From the NCBI RefSeq assembly GCF_000179595.2, contig NZ_JH556659.1, positions 223,456-287,455 of the forward strand: a stretch of DNA of 64,000 nucleotides. Direction: 5' to 3'. The first letter of the stretch is position 1. The number at the start of each line of letters is the position of its first letter. The DNA is from Acetivibrio cellulolyticus CD2 (lineage in GTDB: Bacteria; Bacillota; Clostridia; Acetivibrionales; Acetivibrionaceae). Below, piece after piece: positions 26,948-36,403 of the stretch. The position numbers and the translations under genes are program-made. The notes beneath the pieces are model-generated. The model was given only the letters and a program-made list of their open reading frames with translations. It did not search any database and was not told where the DNA came from.

Positions 26948-29900
26948 TTATCAAGACAGCAATTATGAGGGAGCAATAGCTATAATAGGTATGAATGGCC
27001 GCTTCCCTGGAGCAAAAGATATGGAAGAGTTTTGGGATAATCTTTATAACGGTGTGGAATCGGTTAAATTTTTCAGCCGTGAAGAGCTTTTGAAGATGGG
27101 GATAGATGAACATCTGCTTGACAATCCAAGGTTCGTGGCCGCTGATGCCATATTGGACGATATGGACAAGTTTGACGCATCATTTTTTGATTATTCTGCC
27201 AGAGAAGCAGAGATTATGGATCCTCAGCATCGATTGTTTCTTGAAAGTGCATGGGAAGTATTAGAGAGTGCTGGATATAATTCTGAGTTATATGACGGAA
27301 GAATTGCTGTATATGCGGGAGCAAACTTAAGCGGATATATGATCCGAAACCTTTATTCCAATCCGGAATTGGTAGAGAATCTGGGCTCATTCAAAATAAT
27401 GATAGCCAATTCACAGGACTTCCTGGCGACACGTGTATCCTACAAGATGAATCTGACAGGTCCAAGCGTTAATGTAAATACCCTCTGTTCATCATCAATG
27501 GTTGCATTACAGCTTGCATGCCAAAACCTTCAGAACTATGGATGTGATGTAGCCCTGGCTGGCGGTGTGAGCTTTCAGATTTCCAGAAATGAGGTTTTCT
27601 TTTACCAGGAGGGCGGGATAGGCTCTGCTGACGGGCATTGTAGAGCTTTTGACTCCAAAGCAAACGGAACAGTAAGCGGAAGCGGTCTTGCAGTGTTAGT
27701 GCTAAAAAGGCTTGAAGACGCTATAGAAGATGGAGATCACATTCATGCAGTCATAAGAGGTATAGGTGTTAACAACGATGGTTCGGAAAAAAACAGCTTT
27801 ACAGCTCCAAATGTGGAGGGGCAGGCTGAATGTATTGCTGAGGCCATTGAGATGTCAGGAGTTGACCCGGAGACAATAAGTTATATTGATGCTCACGGTA
27901 CAGGAACAGATCTTGGAGATCCTATTGAAATCTCCGCACTGACAAAGGCTTTCCGTGCGCATACGAAGAAAAAGCAGTTTTGCGCAATAGGTTCGGTAAA
28001 AACAAATATAGGCCATCTGGTAACCGCCGGAGGCCTTGCAAGCCTTGTAAAAACCGTGCTGGCTATGAAGCATAGAGTAATACCTCCTAGCTTGAACTTT
28101 GAAGAAGCAAATCCGAAGATTGATTTTTTAAACAGTCCTTTCTATGTTAATACGAAGCTTTCCAGATGGGAAACCGATGGATACCCACTAAGAGCAGGTA
28201 TCAGTTCCTTTGGTATAGGAGGCACTAACACCCATGTAATTATTGAGGAGCCACCTAAAGCTAAAGCATCTGAGGAATCTGCAAGACCATGGCAGTTGAT
28301 AACATTTTCTGCAAAAACGGCTGCTGCCCTTAAAAAGATGACTGAGGATCTTGCTCAGCACATAAGAAAAAACCCGGATGTAAACCTTGCTGATATAGCA
28401 TTTACCTTAAAGGTAGGACGCCGCAATTTTAACCATCGAAGAATGGTGGTTTGTAAGGATACAAAAGACCTGCTCTCAAAACTTGAATCACTAAACGGGG
28501 AACAGGTATTTTCACGTTTCCAGAAACCGAGAGAACAACCTGTTGTATTCATGTTCCCGGGAGAGGAAAGTCAATACGTAAACATGGGACGTGAACTCTA
28601 TGAGACTGAACCTGCTTTCAGTAATGCTGTAGACCGATGTGCAAAGATTCTCGAGCCGTTGATGGGTTTAGATATACGCAAGGTGCTTTACCCTGATGAT
28701 CAGAAAATGGAGTACGCAGTTTCTAAAATGAAAGAAGAAGCTATAGCACGTACAGCAGTGTTTGTAGTTGAATATGCCATGGCAAATCTCTGGATTGAAT
28801 GGGAAATCGAACCTGCATGCATGATAGGAAAAGGTTCAGGTGAATATGCAGCGGCCTGCATTGCAGGAGTGTTTTCACTTGAAGATGCACTTTTACTTGT
28901 ATCTGCCAGTGAGGAAGAATTACAACAGAAATTAAGCAATATTTCTTTAAATTCAGTAAAAATCCCGTTCATTTCCTGTATTACAGGTTCATGGATTAAG
29001 GATCATGAGGCGTCGGACAGAAACTACTGGATACGCCAGAGAAGAGCGAATTTATTTGAAGCGGGATTAAAGGAAGTACAGAAAGATCCTGACCAAATAC
29101 TGATTGAAATGGGACCCGGATGCGAGTTGTATAAAATGGCTGTGGGCAATGCAATGACGATAGATGCGGGAGAACAGGATACGAAGCGGACAATACTTTG
29201 TACGTTGCCAGATGTGGAGGACAAAGAGCAGGATGGATATTTATTACTAAACAGCCTCGGACACTACTGGCTTGCAGGGAATAGGGTGAACTGGAACAAG
29301 CTCTATAAATATGAGGCACGCCACCGTATCCCGCTTCCAACTTATCCGTTTGAAAGACAAAGATATTGGATTGAACCCGGGAAACGCAATGCTGTTGACA
29401 ATCAACCAAAGGTATTGATATCGGGAAGTCAGGAAATCACAGATTCTATTACAAGCTCCAAATTTGAGGAGGGGGTTATTACCATAACTTTGAAACAAAG
29501 CATTGGAAGCGGTGAGCCGGACTCAAATGGGGAGGTTAAGCAGCAGCTTGAAAATATTCTTAAGTTTAAAGATGACCTGGAAAAATTCTGTGAAGGCAAT
29601 GAACATATCAAGGGAAAAGTTGAAATATCTCCTTTAGGATTAAAATCGCTTCAAACGGATGGACAATCAGGCGTAGGGGGTTCAGAGCAGCTTAAGAAAA
29701 GGCCAAGGCCAGACCTGCAATCAGCTTATGTAGCACCGCGCAATGAAGTAGAGAAAACAATAGTTGAATGCTGGCAAAATGTTCTGGGTTTTGACATGAT
29801 AGGTATTCACGATGATTTCTTTGAGCTTGGGGGACACTCCTTGATTGCAGCTGCTGTAGCGAGTGAACTTGGTAAGGTGCTTGACGTTCAGATACCTCTT

Positions 29901-30026
29901 CGTAAATTAATGGAGACAACCACAGCCGAGGGGGTTGCAAATTTGATAGAAACATATCGCTGGGTGTCTCAGGGCACAGATGATGCGAAAGTTAACGAGG
30001 AAGAAATTGAAGAATGCACAGTATAA
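26940..30026 (+). CDS. PKS 2: KS-inactive AT-PCP
   Basis: One polyketide module of about 1028 residues. The KS is complete: Cys183 in NTLCSSS, His319 in DAHGTGT, His359 in TNIGH. It is followed by an AT-like domain (about 530-770) that begins normally (FMFPGEESQYVNMG) but has GKGSGEY at 630-636. The active-site motif is normally GHSxGE, so the catalytic Ser is Gly and the His is Lys. It cannot load malonate and probably serves as a docking site for the free transferase. The PCP-type carrier has Ser967. No reducing domain, so a beta-keto group should remain. The TTG at 26940, 9 bases after GGAG, is the likelier start; TTG 26934 is possible. It overlaps the previous gene, so translation is coupled. 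Confidence 0.88.
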   Translation: MSNYQDSNYEGAIAIIGMNGRFPGAKDMEEFWDNLYNGVESVKFFSREELLKMGIDEHLLDNPRFVAADAILDDMDKFDASFFDYSAREAEIMDPQHRLFLESAWEVLESAGYNSELYDGRIAVYAGANLSGYMIRNLYSNPELVENLGSFKIMIANSQDFLATRVSYKMNLTGPSVNVNTLCSSSMVALQLACQNLQNYGCDVALAGGVSFQISRNEVFFYQEGGIGSADGHCRAFDSKANGTVSGSGLAVLVLKRLEDAIEDGDHIHAVIRGIGVNNDGSEKNSFTAPNVEGQAECIAEAIEMSGVDPETISYIDAHGTGTDLGDPIEISALTKAFRAHTKKKQFCAIGSVKTNIGHLVTAGGLASLVKTVLAMKHRVIPPSLNFEEANPKIDFLNSPFYVNTKLSRWETDGYPLRAGISSFGIGGTNTHVIIEEPPKAKASEESARPWQLITFSAKTAAALKKMTEDLAQHIRKNPDVNLADIAFTLKVGRRNFNHRRMVVCKDTKDLLSKLESLNGEQVFSRFQKPREQPVVFMFPGEESQYVNMGRELYETEPAFSNAVDRCAKILEPLMGLDIRKVLYPDDQKMEYAVSKMKEEAIARTAVFVVEYAMANLWIEWEIEPACMIGKGSGEYAAACIAGVFSLEDALLLVSASEEELQQKLSNISLNSVKIPFISCITGSWIKDHEASDRNYWIRQRRANLFEAGLKEVQKDPDQILIEMGPGCELYKMAVGNAMTIDAGEQDTKRTILCTLPDVEDKEQDGYLLLNSLGHYWLAGNRVNWNKLYKYEARHRIPLPTYPFERQRYWIEPGKRNAVDNQPKVLISGSQEITDSITSSKFEEGVITITLKQSIGSGEPDSNGEVKQQLENILKFKDDLEKFCEGNEHIKGKVEISPLGLKSLQTDGQSGVGGSEQLKKRPRPDLQSAYVAPRNEVEKTIVECWQNVLGFDMIGIHDDFFELGGHSLIAAAVASELGKVLDVQIPLRKLMETTTAEGVANLIETYRWVSQGTDDAKVNEEEIEECTV

Positions 30027-30041
30027 AATATTATTTCATTT

Positions 30042-30150
30042 TACAGGGGCTGTCACAAAATGCCTTATATCCACTCCATATTGTACTTAAACTTTTTAGA
30101 ACTGCACAATATGATGGTGATTAAGTGACGTTTTGCAATAGCCCTCTGTA
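30042..30150. mobile_element. MITE-like palindromic element inside the operon
   Basis: The 109-bp segment is one long imperfect inverted repeat. The end TACAGGGGCTGTCACAAAAT matches the reverse complement of the other end (TACAGAGGGCTATTGCAAAA), and the similarity continues inward (ATCCACTCCATATTGTAC against ATCACCATCATATTGTGC). TA at both borders fits a TA target duplication. It has no coding content and makes up most of the 155-bp gap between two PKS genes. Confidence 0.6.
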
Positions 30151-30181
30151 GGGTGATGTTAAAGTTATTCAGGAGGCAAAT

Positions 30182-33100
30182 ATGTCAATAGTGGAGTTTC
30201 TATTAAAACTGCGTAACAGTGGTGTGAAACTTAGGGTTGAGGGTGACTCACTTAAGCTTCAGGCGCCAAAAGGGGCAGTGACAGGGGAGTTAAAGGAAGA
30301 AATTTCAAACAGGAAAGCGGAGATAATAGAGTTCCTTAAAAGAGTTGATTTTGAAGCCCGTGCCAATAAAGACCCTATTTTACCGGTACCACGGGGAGAT
30401 GGCGATGAAATACCGCTTACTTATTCTCAGAAGTCCATGTGGTTTTATCACCAGCTTACGGGGGGCAGCCCGGTATTTAACATATCCAACGCAGTAAGAA
30501 TAAAAGGAAATATTGATAAGGGCAGCATTATAAAATCGCTTGGCAAGCTTGTTGAACGCCATGAGACGATGAGGACTATTTTTAGAAGTGTAAACGGGAG
30601 CCCTGTACAGGTTATTCAAAAAGCAGAAGAAATTCTGCTTTTTGAAATGGATTTAAGACACCTTTCGGAGGATCAGCTTGAGGTTGAGCTAAAAAGGCTG
30701 TTAAAGGAAGAGGCACGACATATATTTGATCTTGAGAAAGGCCCGCTGTTCAAGTTTTGCTTGATTCGCCTGAAAGAAAACGAGTATGCACTTTCCATGG
30801 TTATTCATCACATCATATCGGATGCATGGTCGAATGCAATTTTTGTTGGAGAATTTTTTAAACTTTATGAATTGTTTGCACAAGGCAAAGAAGAGTCACT
30901 GCCGGAGCTTACGGTTCAGTTTGCAGATTATTCCCAATGGGAGCAAAAAAGGCTTCAAGGGGATAACATGAATGAACTGCTTGATTATTGGAAAAAGCAG
31001 TTGGATAAGCCCACGACACTTCAGATGCCTACCGACAGGGTAAGGCCAAAGAGTCAAACATACGAAGGCGGGTTTGAACCGGTTGTACTTTCTAAAGAGC
31101 TGGCTCAAAAACTTAAGACTCTTTGCAGCAGTGAAGGTACTTCTCTTTTTATGGTCATTCTTGCAGCCTTCCAAACTTTGCTTTACAGATATTCGGGTCA
31201 GGATGACATATTTACGGGAACTGTTGTTGCAAACCGTAATAGAAGGGAAATTGAAAATGTAGTCGGATTTTTCATGAATACATTGGTATTGAGGACTAAC
31301 TTCACAGGCGACCCCAGATTCCGTGACGTACTAAAGAGGGTAAAGGAAATGACCCTGGATGCATATAGCTATCAGGAACTGCCATTTGACAAGATGCTTG
31401 AAGAGCTTAAGCCGGAGCGCGATATTAGCAGAACACCTTTATTTCAGGTAATGTTTATATTGCACAATACCAAGCAGGTTGAGCTTGAACTGGCGGGTGT
31501 AAAAATGGAGCCCATCGATGTTGAGAGTGGTCTGGCACCCTTTGATTTGAGACTTCAGCTTACAGAGGGTGAAGAAGGAATAAAAGGCGGATTTGACTAC
31601 AGTGCAGCTTTGTTTGATGCTGACACTGTAAAACGCATAGCCGGACATTTACAGAGCATACTTGAAGCTATTTGTGCCAATCCTGACGAGAAGGTATCAA
31701 AAATTAAGCTTCTTCGAAAGGACGAAGAGGAAAAGATTTTTCTGGAATTTAACAATACCAGGGCGTATTACCCCACAGACAAAGTTATATACCAGCTATT
31801 CGAAGAACAGGCAGCTAAAAATCCCGACAGCACTGCTGTAATATTTGGAGACAGGGAACTAACCTACAGACAGTTGAATGAAAAGTCGAACCAACTGGCA
31901 TCAGTGCTTGCAAATAGAGGGGTAAAGACAGAAAGTATAGTGGGAATTATGCTGGAACGATCTATGGAAATGATCATAGGGATAATGGCCATTGAAAAGG
32001 CAGGCGGAGCTTATCTACCTATAGACCCCAACTATCCGGAAGACAGAATAAACTATATTCTCGAAGATAGTGGGGTATCAGTGCTGTTAACAAGCAGTAA
32101 ATTCCATGATATGGATATATGCGGAAATATTCAAAGAATTTTTCTGGAGGATAAATCTCTGTATCATGGTGAAGGTAATAACCCGGTCAATGCGGCATCG
32201 CCAAGCAATCTCGCATATGTGATTTACACGTCGGGGTCTACCGGAAAGCCCAAAGGTACACTAATTGAGCATCATTCATTAGTAAACAGGTTAAACTGGA
32301 TGCAGAAAATGTACCCTATTGGGTCAAACGATACAATACTTCAAAAAACGCCTTTTACATTTGATGTATCGGTATGGGAGATGTTCTGGTGGTCTACGCA
32401 GGGAGCAAAAGTATGTTTTCTTGAACCGGGTGGAGAAAAAGATCCTGAAAAGATCCTGGAAGCAATTGAGAAGAACAAAATTACTGTAATGCACTTTGTG
32501 CCTTCCATGCTAAGCACCTTTTTGGAGTATCTGAAGGAAAGCGGAGAGGCAGACAGGGCAAAGGGATTGAGGCAGGTTTTTGCAAGCGGAGAGGCACTGA
32601 CTTCTGCACAGGTAAGGCTATTCAACAGTTTGCTGGGTAGTAACGGTACCCGATTGTCAAATCTATATGGTCCTACTGAGGCAACTATTGACGTATCATA
32701 TTTTGATTGCCCGGTGGAAGAAGTTCCCGACATTATACCGATTGGAAGAGCAATTGATAACACTCAATTGCTGATAATGGATAAAAATATGCAGCCCCAG
32801 CCGGTAGGAGTCCCCGGAGAATTGTGCATAGCCGGTGTTGGATTGGCCAGAGGATATCTGAACAGGCCGGAGCTGACCGCTGAAAAGTTTATAGCAAACT
32901 CTATGGTACCGGGCAGGAGGATATACCGAACCGGCGACCTGGCAAGGTGGATGCCCGATGGTAATATTGAATACCTTGGGAGAATGGATTTTCAGGTTAA
33001 ATTGCGCGGCTTGAGGATAGAGTTGGGTGAAATTGAGGGAGTACTGCTTTTACATCCGTCTGTTAATGAATGTATTGTAACAGCATGGGAGAAGGAACCA

Positions 33101-36100
33101 GGTAATGTTCATCTTGTCGGCTATATAGTGTGTGATAAGGAGAATCCGATAGAATCAGGTGAACTTCAGGCCTTTTTAGGAGACAGCCTGCCGGAATACA
33201 TGGTACCGAGGATATTTGTGTTTCTGGATGCAATGCCTCTGTCATCAAATGGAAAAGCAGATCGCAAAGCACTGCCGGTTCCTGTACTGTCTAAGAGCTC
33301 AGGGTATGTTGCTCCACAAAATGAAGTTGAAAAGATACTGTCGGATATATGGAAGGAAGAGCTTGGTCTTAAAAACGTAGGAGTGAATGATAATTTCTTT
33401 GAAGTTGGCGGACACTCACTGCTACTGACAAAGATACACAGCCGTATAAGAAAGCAGTTTGACAAAGATTTTCCGCTGGTAGATATGTTTACTTATTCAA
33501 CAATAAGTTCACTTGCAAAATTTATTAACGGTGAACAGGAACAGCCATCCTTTCTAAAAAATGAAGACAGGCTTAAAAAGCAAAAGAGAGCCAGACAGAA
33601 TAAATTCAGGGAGTCTGACAATTGTGAAACACCTGCAAATGAATCTTTTGGAGGAGTAGCTATTGTTGGAATGTCCGGCCGTTTCCCCGGAGCTAAAAAT
33701 ATTGATGAGTTCTGGGAAAACTTAAAGAACGGAGTGGATTCCATTACCTCGTTTTCGAAGGAAGAAGCAATTAAAGCCGGGGCCAGTGAAGAGGATGTAA
33801 ACAATCCTGATTATGTTTTGGCCAGTGGTATTTTAGAAGATGTTGAATATTTTGATGCGTCTTTCTTTGGGTTTAATCCAAGGGAAACTGAAAACATGGA
33901 TCCACAGCATAGACTGTTTCTGGAATGTTCGTACGAGGCCTTGGAAAATGCAGGATATGCAAAAAATGAATATGAATATCCTGTAGGTGTCTATGCAGGT
34001 TCAAATATGAGTACATATTTTTTATATCATCTTATGGCAAAGGTCGGCCTTAAGGACAACTTCGGGATGCTTTTAAGCAATGATAAGGATTATCTGGCAA
34101 CCAGGTTATCTTACGAGTTTAATTTCAAAGGGCCAAGCATTAACGTGCAGACAGCCTGTTCAACATCTGTGACTGCTATTGCATTAGCTTGTGAAGGCTT
34201 GTTGAATTATAACTGTGATATGGCACTGGCTGGTGGAGCGGCAGTAAAACTTCCGCAAAAGCTCGGTTATTTGTATCAACCAGGTATGATAGCTTCACCG
34301 GATGGACATGCCAGACCTTTTGATGCTGATGCACAGGGGACCATTTTTACCAGTGCTGTCGGGGTTGTTGTGCTAAAGAGGCTCGAAGACGCTATAGCTG
34401 ATGGTGATAACATTTATGCTGTTATCAAAGGTATAGCAGTTAATAATGACGGTTCAACAAAGGTAGGATTTACTGCTCCAAGCAGAGACGGTCAGTCGGA
34501 AGTAATTGTAGCAGCTCAGAGCCTTGCAGGAGTGAACCCGGATGATATCGGGTATGTTGAAGCTCAAGGGACGTCAACTTCTATTGGAGATCCGATAGAG
34601 GTGTCGGCACTTAATCAGGTATTTGCACAGAAATCTCAGCGCAAAAACTTCTGCGCATTAGGATCAGTAAAGGGAAATGTAGGACATACAACATCAGCAG
34701 CAGGTGCAGTTGCTATAATTAAAACGGCACTTGCCTTAAAGAACAAACAGATACCGCCCACTGTTAATTACAAGATACCAAATCCAAGTATAGATTTTGA
34801 GAACAGTGCTTTTTATGTAAATACCAGGCTGACTGAATGGGCCAGCAACGGGAAACCTCGGTTGGCGGGTGTAAATTCCTTTGGTTTTGGCGGTACCAAT
34901 GTTCATACAGTTCTTGAAGAAGCGCCGAAGATTGAAGCTTCTACAGAATCAAGAACTCATCAGCTTATAACACTGTCGGCCCGCAGCAAAACTGCATTGG
35001 ACAGGATGTCATATAATCTGGGAGGATTTTTAAAGGAGAACCTGGGTCTCAATTTTGCAGATGCTGTTTATACTCTGCATGTAGGCAGAAAAGAGTTTGA
35101 ACACAGAAGGACGTTGGTATGCAGGGATGCCCAAGAAGCTGCGGATTTGCTTGTCAACAAAAACGTTGACAGTTCTATTTATGATTTGAATGGAGGTACT
35201 GCTCCGTCAATCGTATTTGTTTTTACAGAAGGGAAAAATCTTAAAACCAGTACTACTATTGATTTGTACAATAACTTTGAGGTGTTCAGACAAGAATTTG
35301 ATAGAGGAGCTAGAATTCTTGAATCGTATTCAGGAGAAGACCCTATTGGAATTTTATACCCTGAAGATCAATTGGATAATACATCAGACAGGTATTTGAG
35401 CGATATGAGAATTGCATGTTCAATAAATCTGATAATAGAGTATGCAATGGCAAAGCTTTGGATGTCATGGGGAATTAAACCTTATACAGCAATAGGAAAG
35501 GGAACAGGTGAATACACAGCAGCTTTGATAAGTGGTGTTTTATCATTGGAAGATGCATTGCTTCTTGCTTTTTCTGACGAGAACAACTTAAGTATTAATC
35601 TAGACAAGGTAACATTTTCACCGGCAAGCAGCCCTTATGTTTCAAGTGTTACCGGAACATGGACAGATAATAATGAGATTACGGGAAGAGAATATTGGGC
35701 AAAAGTAAGCTGTTTGGACAGGTTTGACAAAGGCATAGAGACTCTGGAGGAAGATAACACAGTGTTATTTCTTCAAATGGGAATACCTTTGCATATTGAG
35801 GGTATTAACGGCGCAAAAGTATTTTCATCCTTGCCGGATGAGGTGAATAGCCAGTCGGAAATTGAAGCTGTGCTTTATGCACTTGGAAAGTTGTGGGAGA
35901 AGGGTTCAAAGATAAGGTGGGAGGAATTCCACAATGGTGAGAAAAGGCATAGGGTACCTCTTCCTACCTACCCGTTTGAGAGGAAAAGGTATTGGGTTGA
36001 GCAGTTTAATATGGGTGAGTACATTAAAAACGGCAGTGATTACTGTACTGACAATGTGGAGAATGCTTACACCAGACCCGATTTGTCTACTGAATATGAA

Positions 36101-36397
36101 GCTCCTTGCAATGAGGTTGAGGAGTGCATTGCAGAAATCTGGCAAAACCTTATGGGAATTGAACCTGTAGGAACAAAGGATAATTTCTTTGAGTTGGGTG
36201 GAGAGTCACTGTTATTTGTAAATATGCATACCGAGCTGGAAAAGCATTATCCCGGGAGGACAAAAGTAGAGGAGATTATTACATGCCCTACTATATCGGA
36301 GATTGCAGCCATAATCGGAAGTGAAGGTGAAGATGGTACAGATAATAGTGAGACCGAATCATATGGGTACCAGATGTATTTTAACGATTGGAGATGA
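30182..36397 (+). CDS. NRPS/PKS 3: docking-C-A(Ser)-PCP-KS0-inactive AT-PCP
   Basis: The last core protein, 2071 residues. A TubC-like docking domain covers residues 1-55. The C domain has HHIISDAWS (209-217), with Ala in place of the usual Gly after Asp. The A domain code is DVWHFSLIDK, a serine code. PCP Ser is 1079. The KS keeps Cys1326 and His1502, but the first His is Gln1462 (EAQGTST instead of HGTGT), so it should not condense and is probably a transfer-only KS0. A second inactive AT follows, with GKGTGEY at 1772-1778 and no Ser. The terminal PCP-type carrier has Ser2009. No thioesterase follows, so release needs another protein. The start has AGGAGG 6-7 bases upstream. A MITE-like element precedes it, and the next gene follows within 10 bases. 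Confidence 0.9.
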   Translation: MSIVEFLLKLRNSGVKLRVEGDSLKLQAPKGAVTGELKEEISNRKAEIIEFLKRVDFEARANKDPILPVPRGDGDEIPLTYSQKSMWFYHQLTGGSPVFNISNAVRIKGNIDKGSIIKSLGKLVERHETMRTIFRSVNGSPVQVIQKAEEILLFEMDLRHLSEDQLEVELKRLLKEEARHIFDLEKGPLFKFCLIRLKENEYALSMVIHHIISDAWSNAIFVGEFFKLYELFAQGKEESLPELTVQFADYSQWEQKRLQGDNMNELLDYWKKQLDKPTTLQMPTDRVRPKSQTYEGGFEPVVLSKELAQKLKTLCSSEGTSLFMVILAAFQTLLYRYSGQDDIFTGTVVANRNRREIENVVGFFMNTLVLRTNFTGDPRFRDVLKRVKEMTLDAYSYQELPFDKMLEELKPERDISRTPLFQVMFILHNTKQVELELAGVKMEPIDVESGLAPFDLRLQLTEGEEGIKGGFDYSAALFDADTVKRIAGHLQSILEAICANPDEKVSKIKLLRKDEEEKIFLEFNNTRAYYPTDKVIYQLFEEQAAKNPDSTAVIFGDRELTYRQLNEKSNQLASVLANRGVKTESIVGIMLERSMEMIIGIMAIEKAGGAYLPIDPNYPEDRINYILEDSGVSVLLTSSKFHDMDICGNIQRIFLEDKSLYHGEGNNPVNAASPSNLAYVIYTSGSTGKPKGTLIEHHSLVNRLNWMQKMYPIGSNDTILQKTPFTFDVSVWEMFWWSTQGAKVCFLEPGGEKDPEKILEAIEKNKITVMHFVPSMLSTFLEYLKESGEADRAKGLRQVFASGEALTSAQVRLFNSLLGSNGTRLSNLYGPTEATIDVSYFDCPVEEVPDIIPIGRAIDNTQLLIMDKNMQPQPVGVPGELCIAGVGLARGYLNRPELTAEKFIANSMVPGRRIYRTGDLARWMPDGNIEYLGRMDFQVKLRGLRIELGEIEGVLLLHPSVNECIVTAWEKEPGNVHLVGYIVCDKENPIESGELQAFLGDSLPEYMVPRIFVFLDAMPLSSNGKADRKALPVPVLSKSSGYVAPQNEVEKILSDIWKEELGLKNVGVNDNFFEVGGHSLLLTKIHSRIRKQFDKDFPLVDMFTYSTISSLAKFINGEQEQPSFLKNEDRLKKQKRARQNKFRESDNCETPANESFGGVAIVGMSGRFPGAKNIDEFWENLKNGVDSITSFSKEEAIKAGASEEDVNNPDYVLASGILEDVEYFDASFFGFNPRETENMDPQHRLFLECSYEALENAGYAKNEYEYPVGVYAGSNMSTYFLYHLMAKVGLKDNFGMLLSNDKDYLATRLSYEFNFKGPSINVQTACSTSVTAIALACEGLLNYNCDMALAGGAAVKLPQKLGYLYQPGMIASPDGHARPFDADAQGTIFTSAVGVVVLKRLEDAIADGDNIYAVIKGIAVNNDGSTKVGFTAPSRDGQSEVIVAAQSLAGVNPDDIGYVEAQGTSTSIGDPIEVSALNQVFAQKSQRKNFCALGSVKGNVGHTTSAAGAVAIIKTALALKNKQIPPTVNYKIPNPSIDFENSAFYVNTRLTEWASNGKPRLAGVNSFGFGGTNVHTVLEEAPKIEASTESRTHQLITLSARSKTALDRMSYNLGGFLKENLGLNFADAVYTLHVGRKEFEHRRTLVCRDAQEAADLLVNKNVDSSIYDLNGGTAPSIVFVFTEGKNLKTSTTIDLYNNFEVFRQEFDRGARILESYSGEDPIGILYPEDQLDNTSDRYLSDMRIACSINLIIEYAMAKLWMSWGIKPYTAIGKGTGEYTAALISGVLSLEDALLLAFSDENNLSINLDKVTFSPASSPYVSSVTGTWTDNNEITGREYWAKVSCLDRFDKGIETLEEDNTVLFLQMGIPLHIEGINGAKVFSSLPDEVNSQSEIEAVLYALGKLWEKGSKIRWEEFHNGEKRHRVPLPTYPFERKRYWVEQFNMGEYIKNGSDYCTDNVENAYTRPDLSTEYEAPCNEVEECIAEIWQNLMGIEPVGTKDNFFELGGESLLFVNMHTELEKHYPGRTKVEEIITCPTISEIAAIIGSEGEDGTDNSETESYGYQMYFNDWR

Positions 36398-36403
36398 AGA
36401 TAG

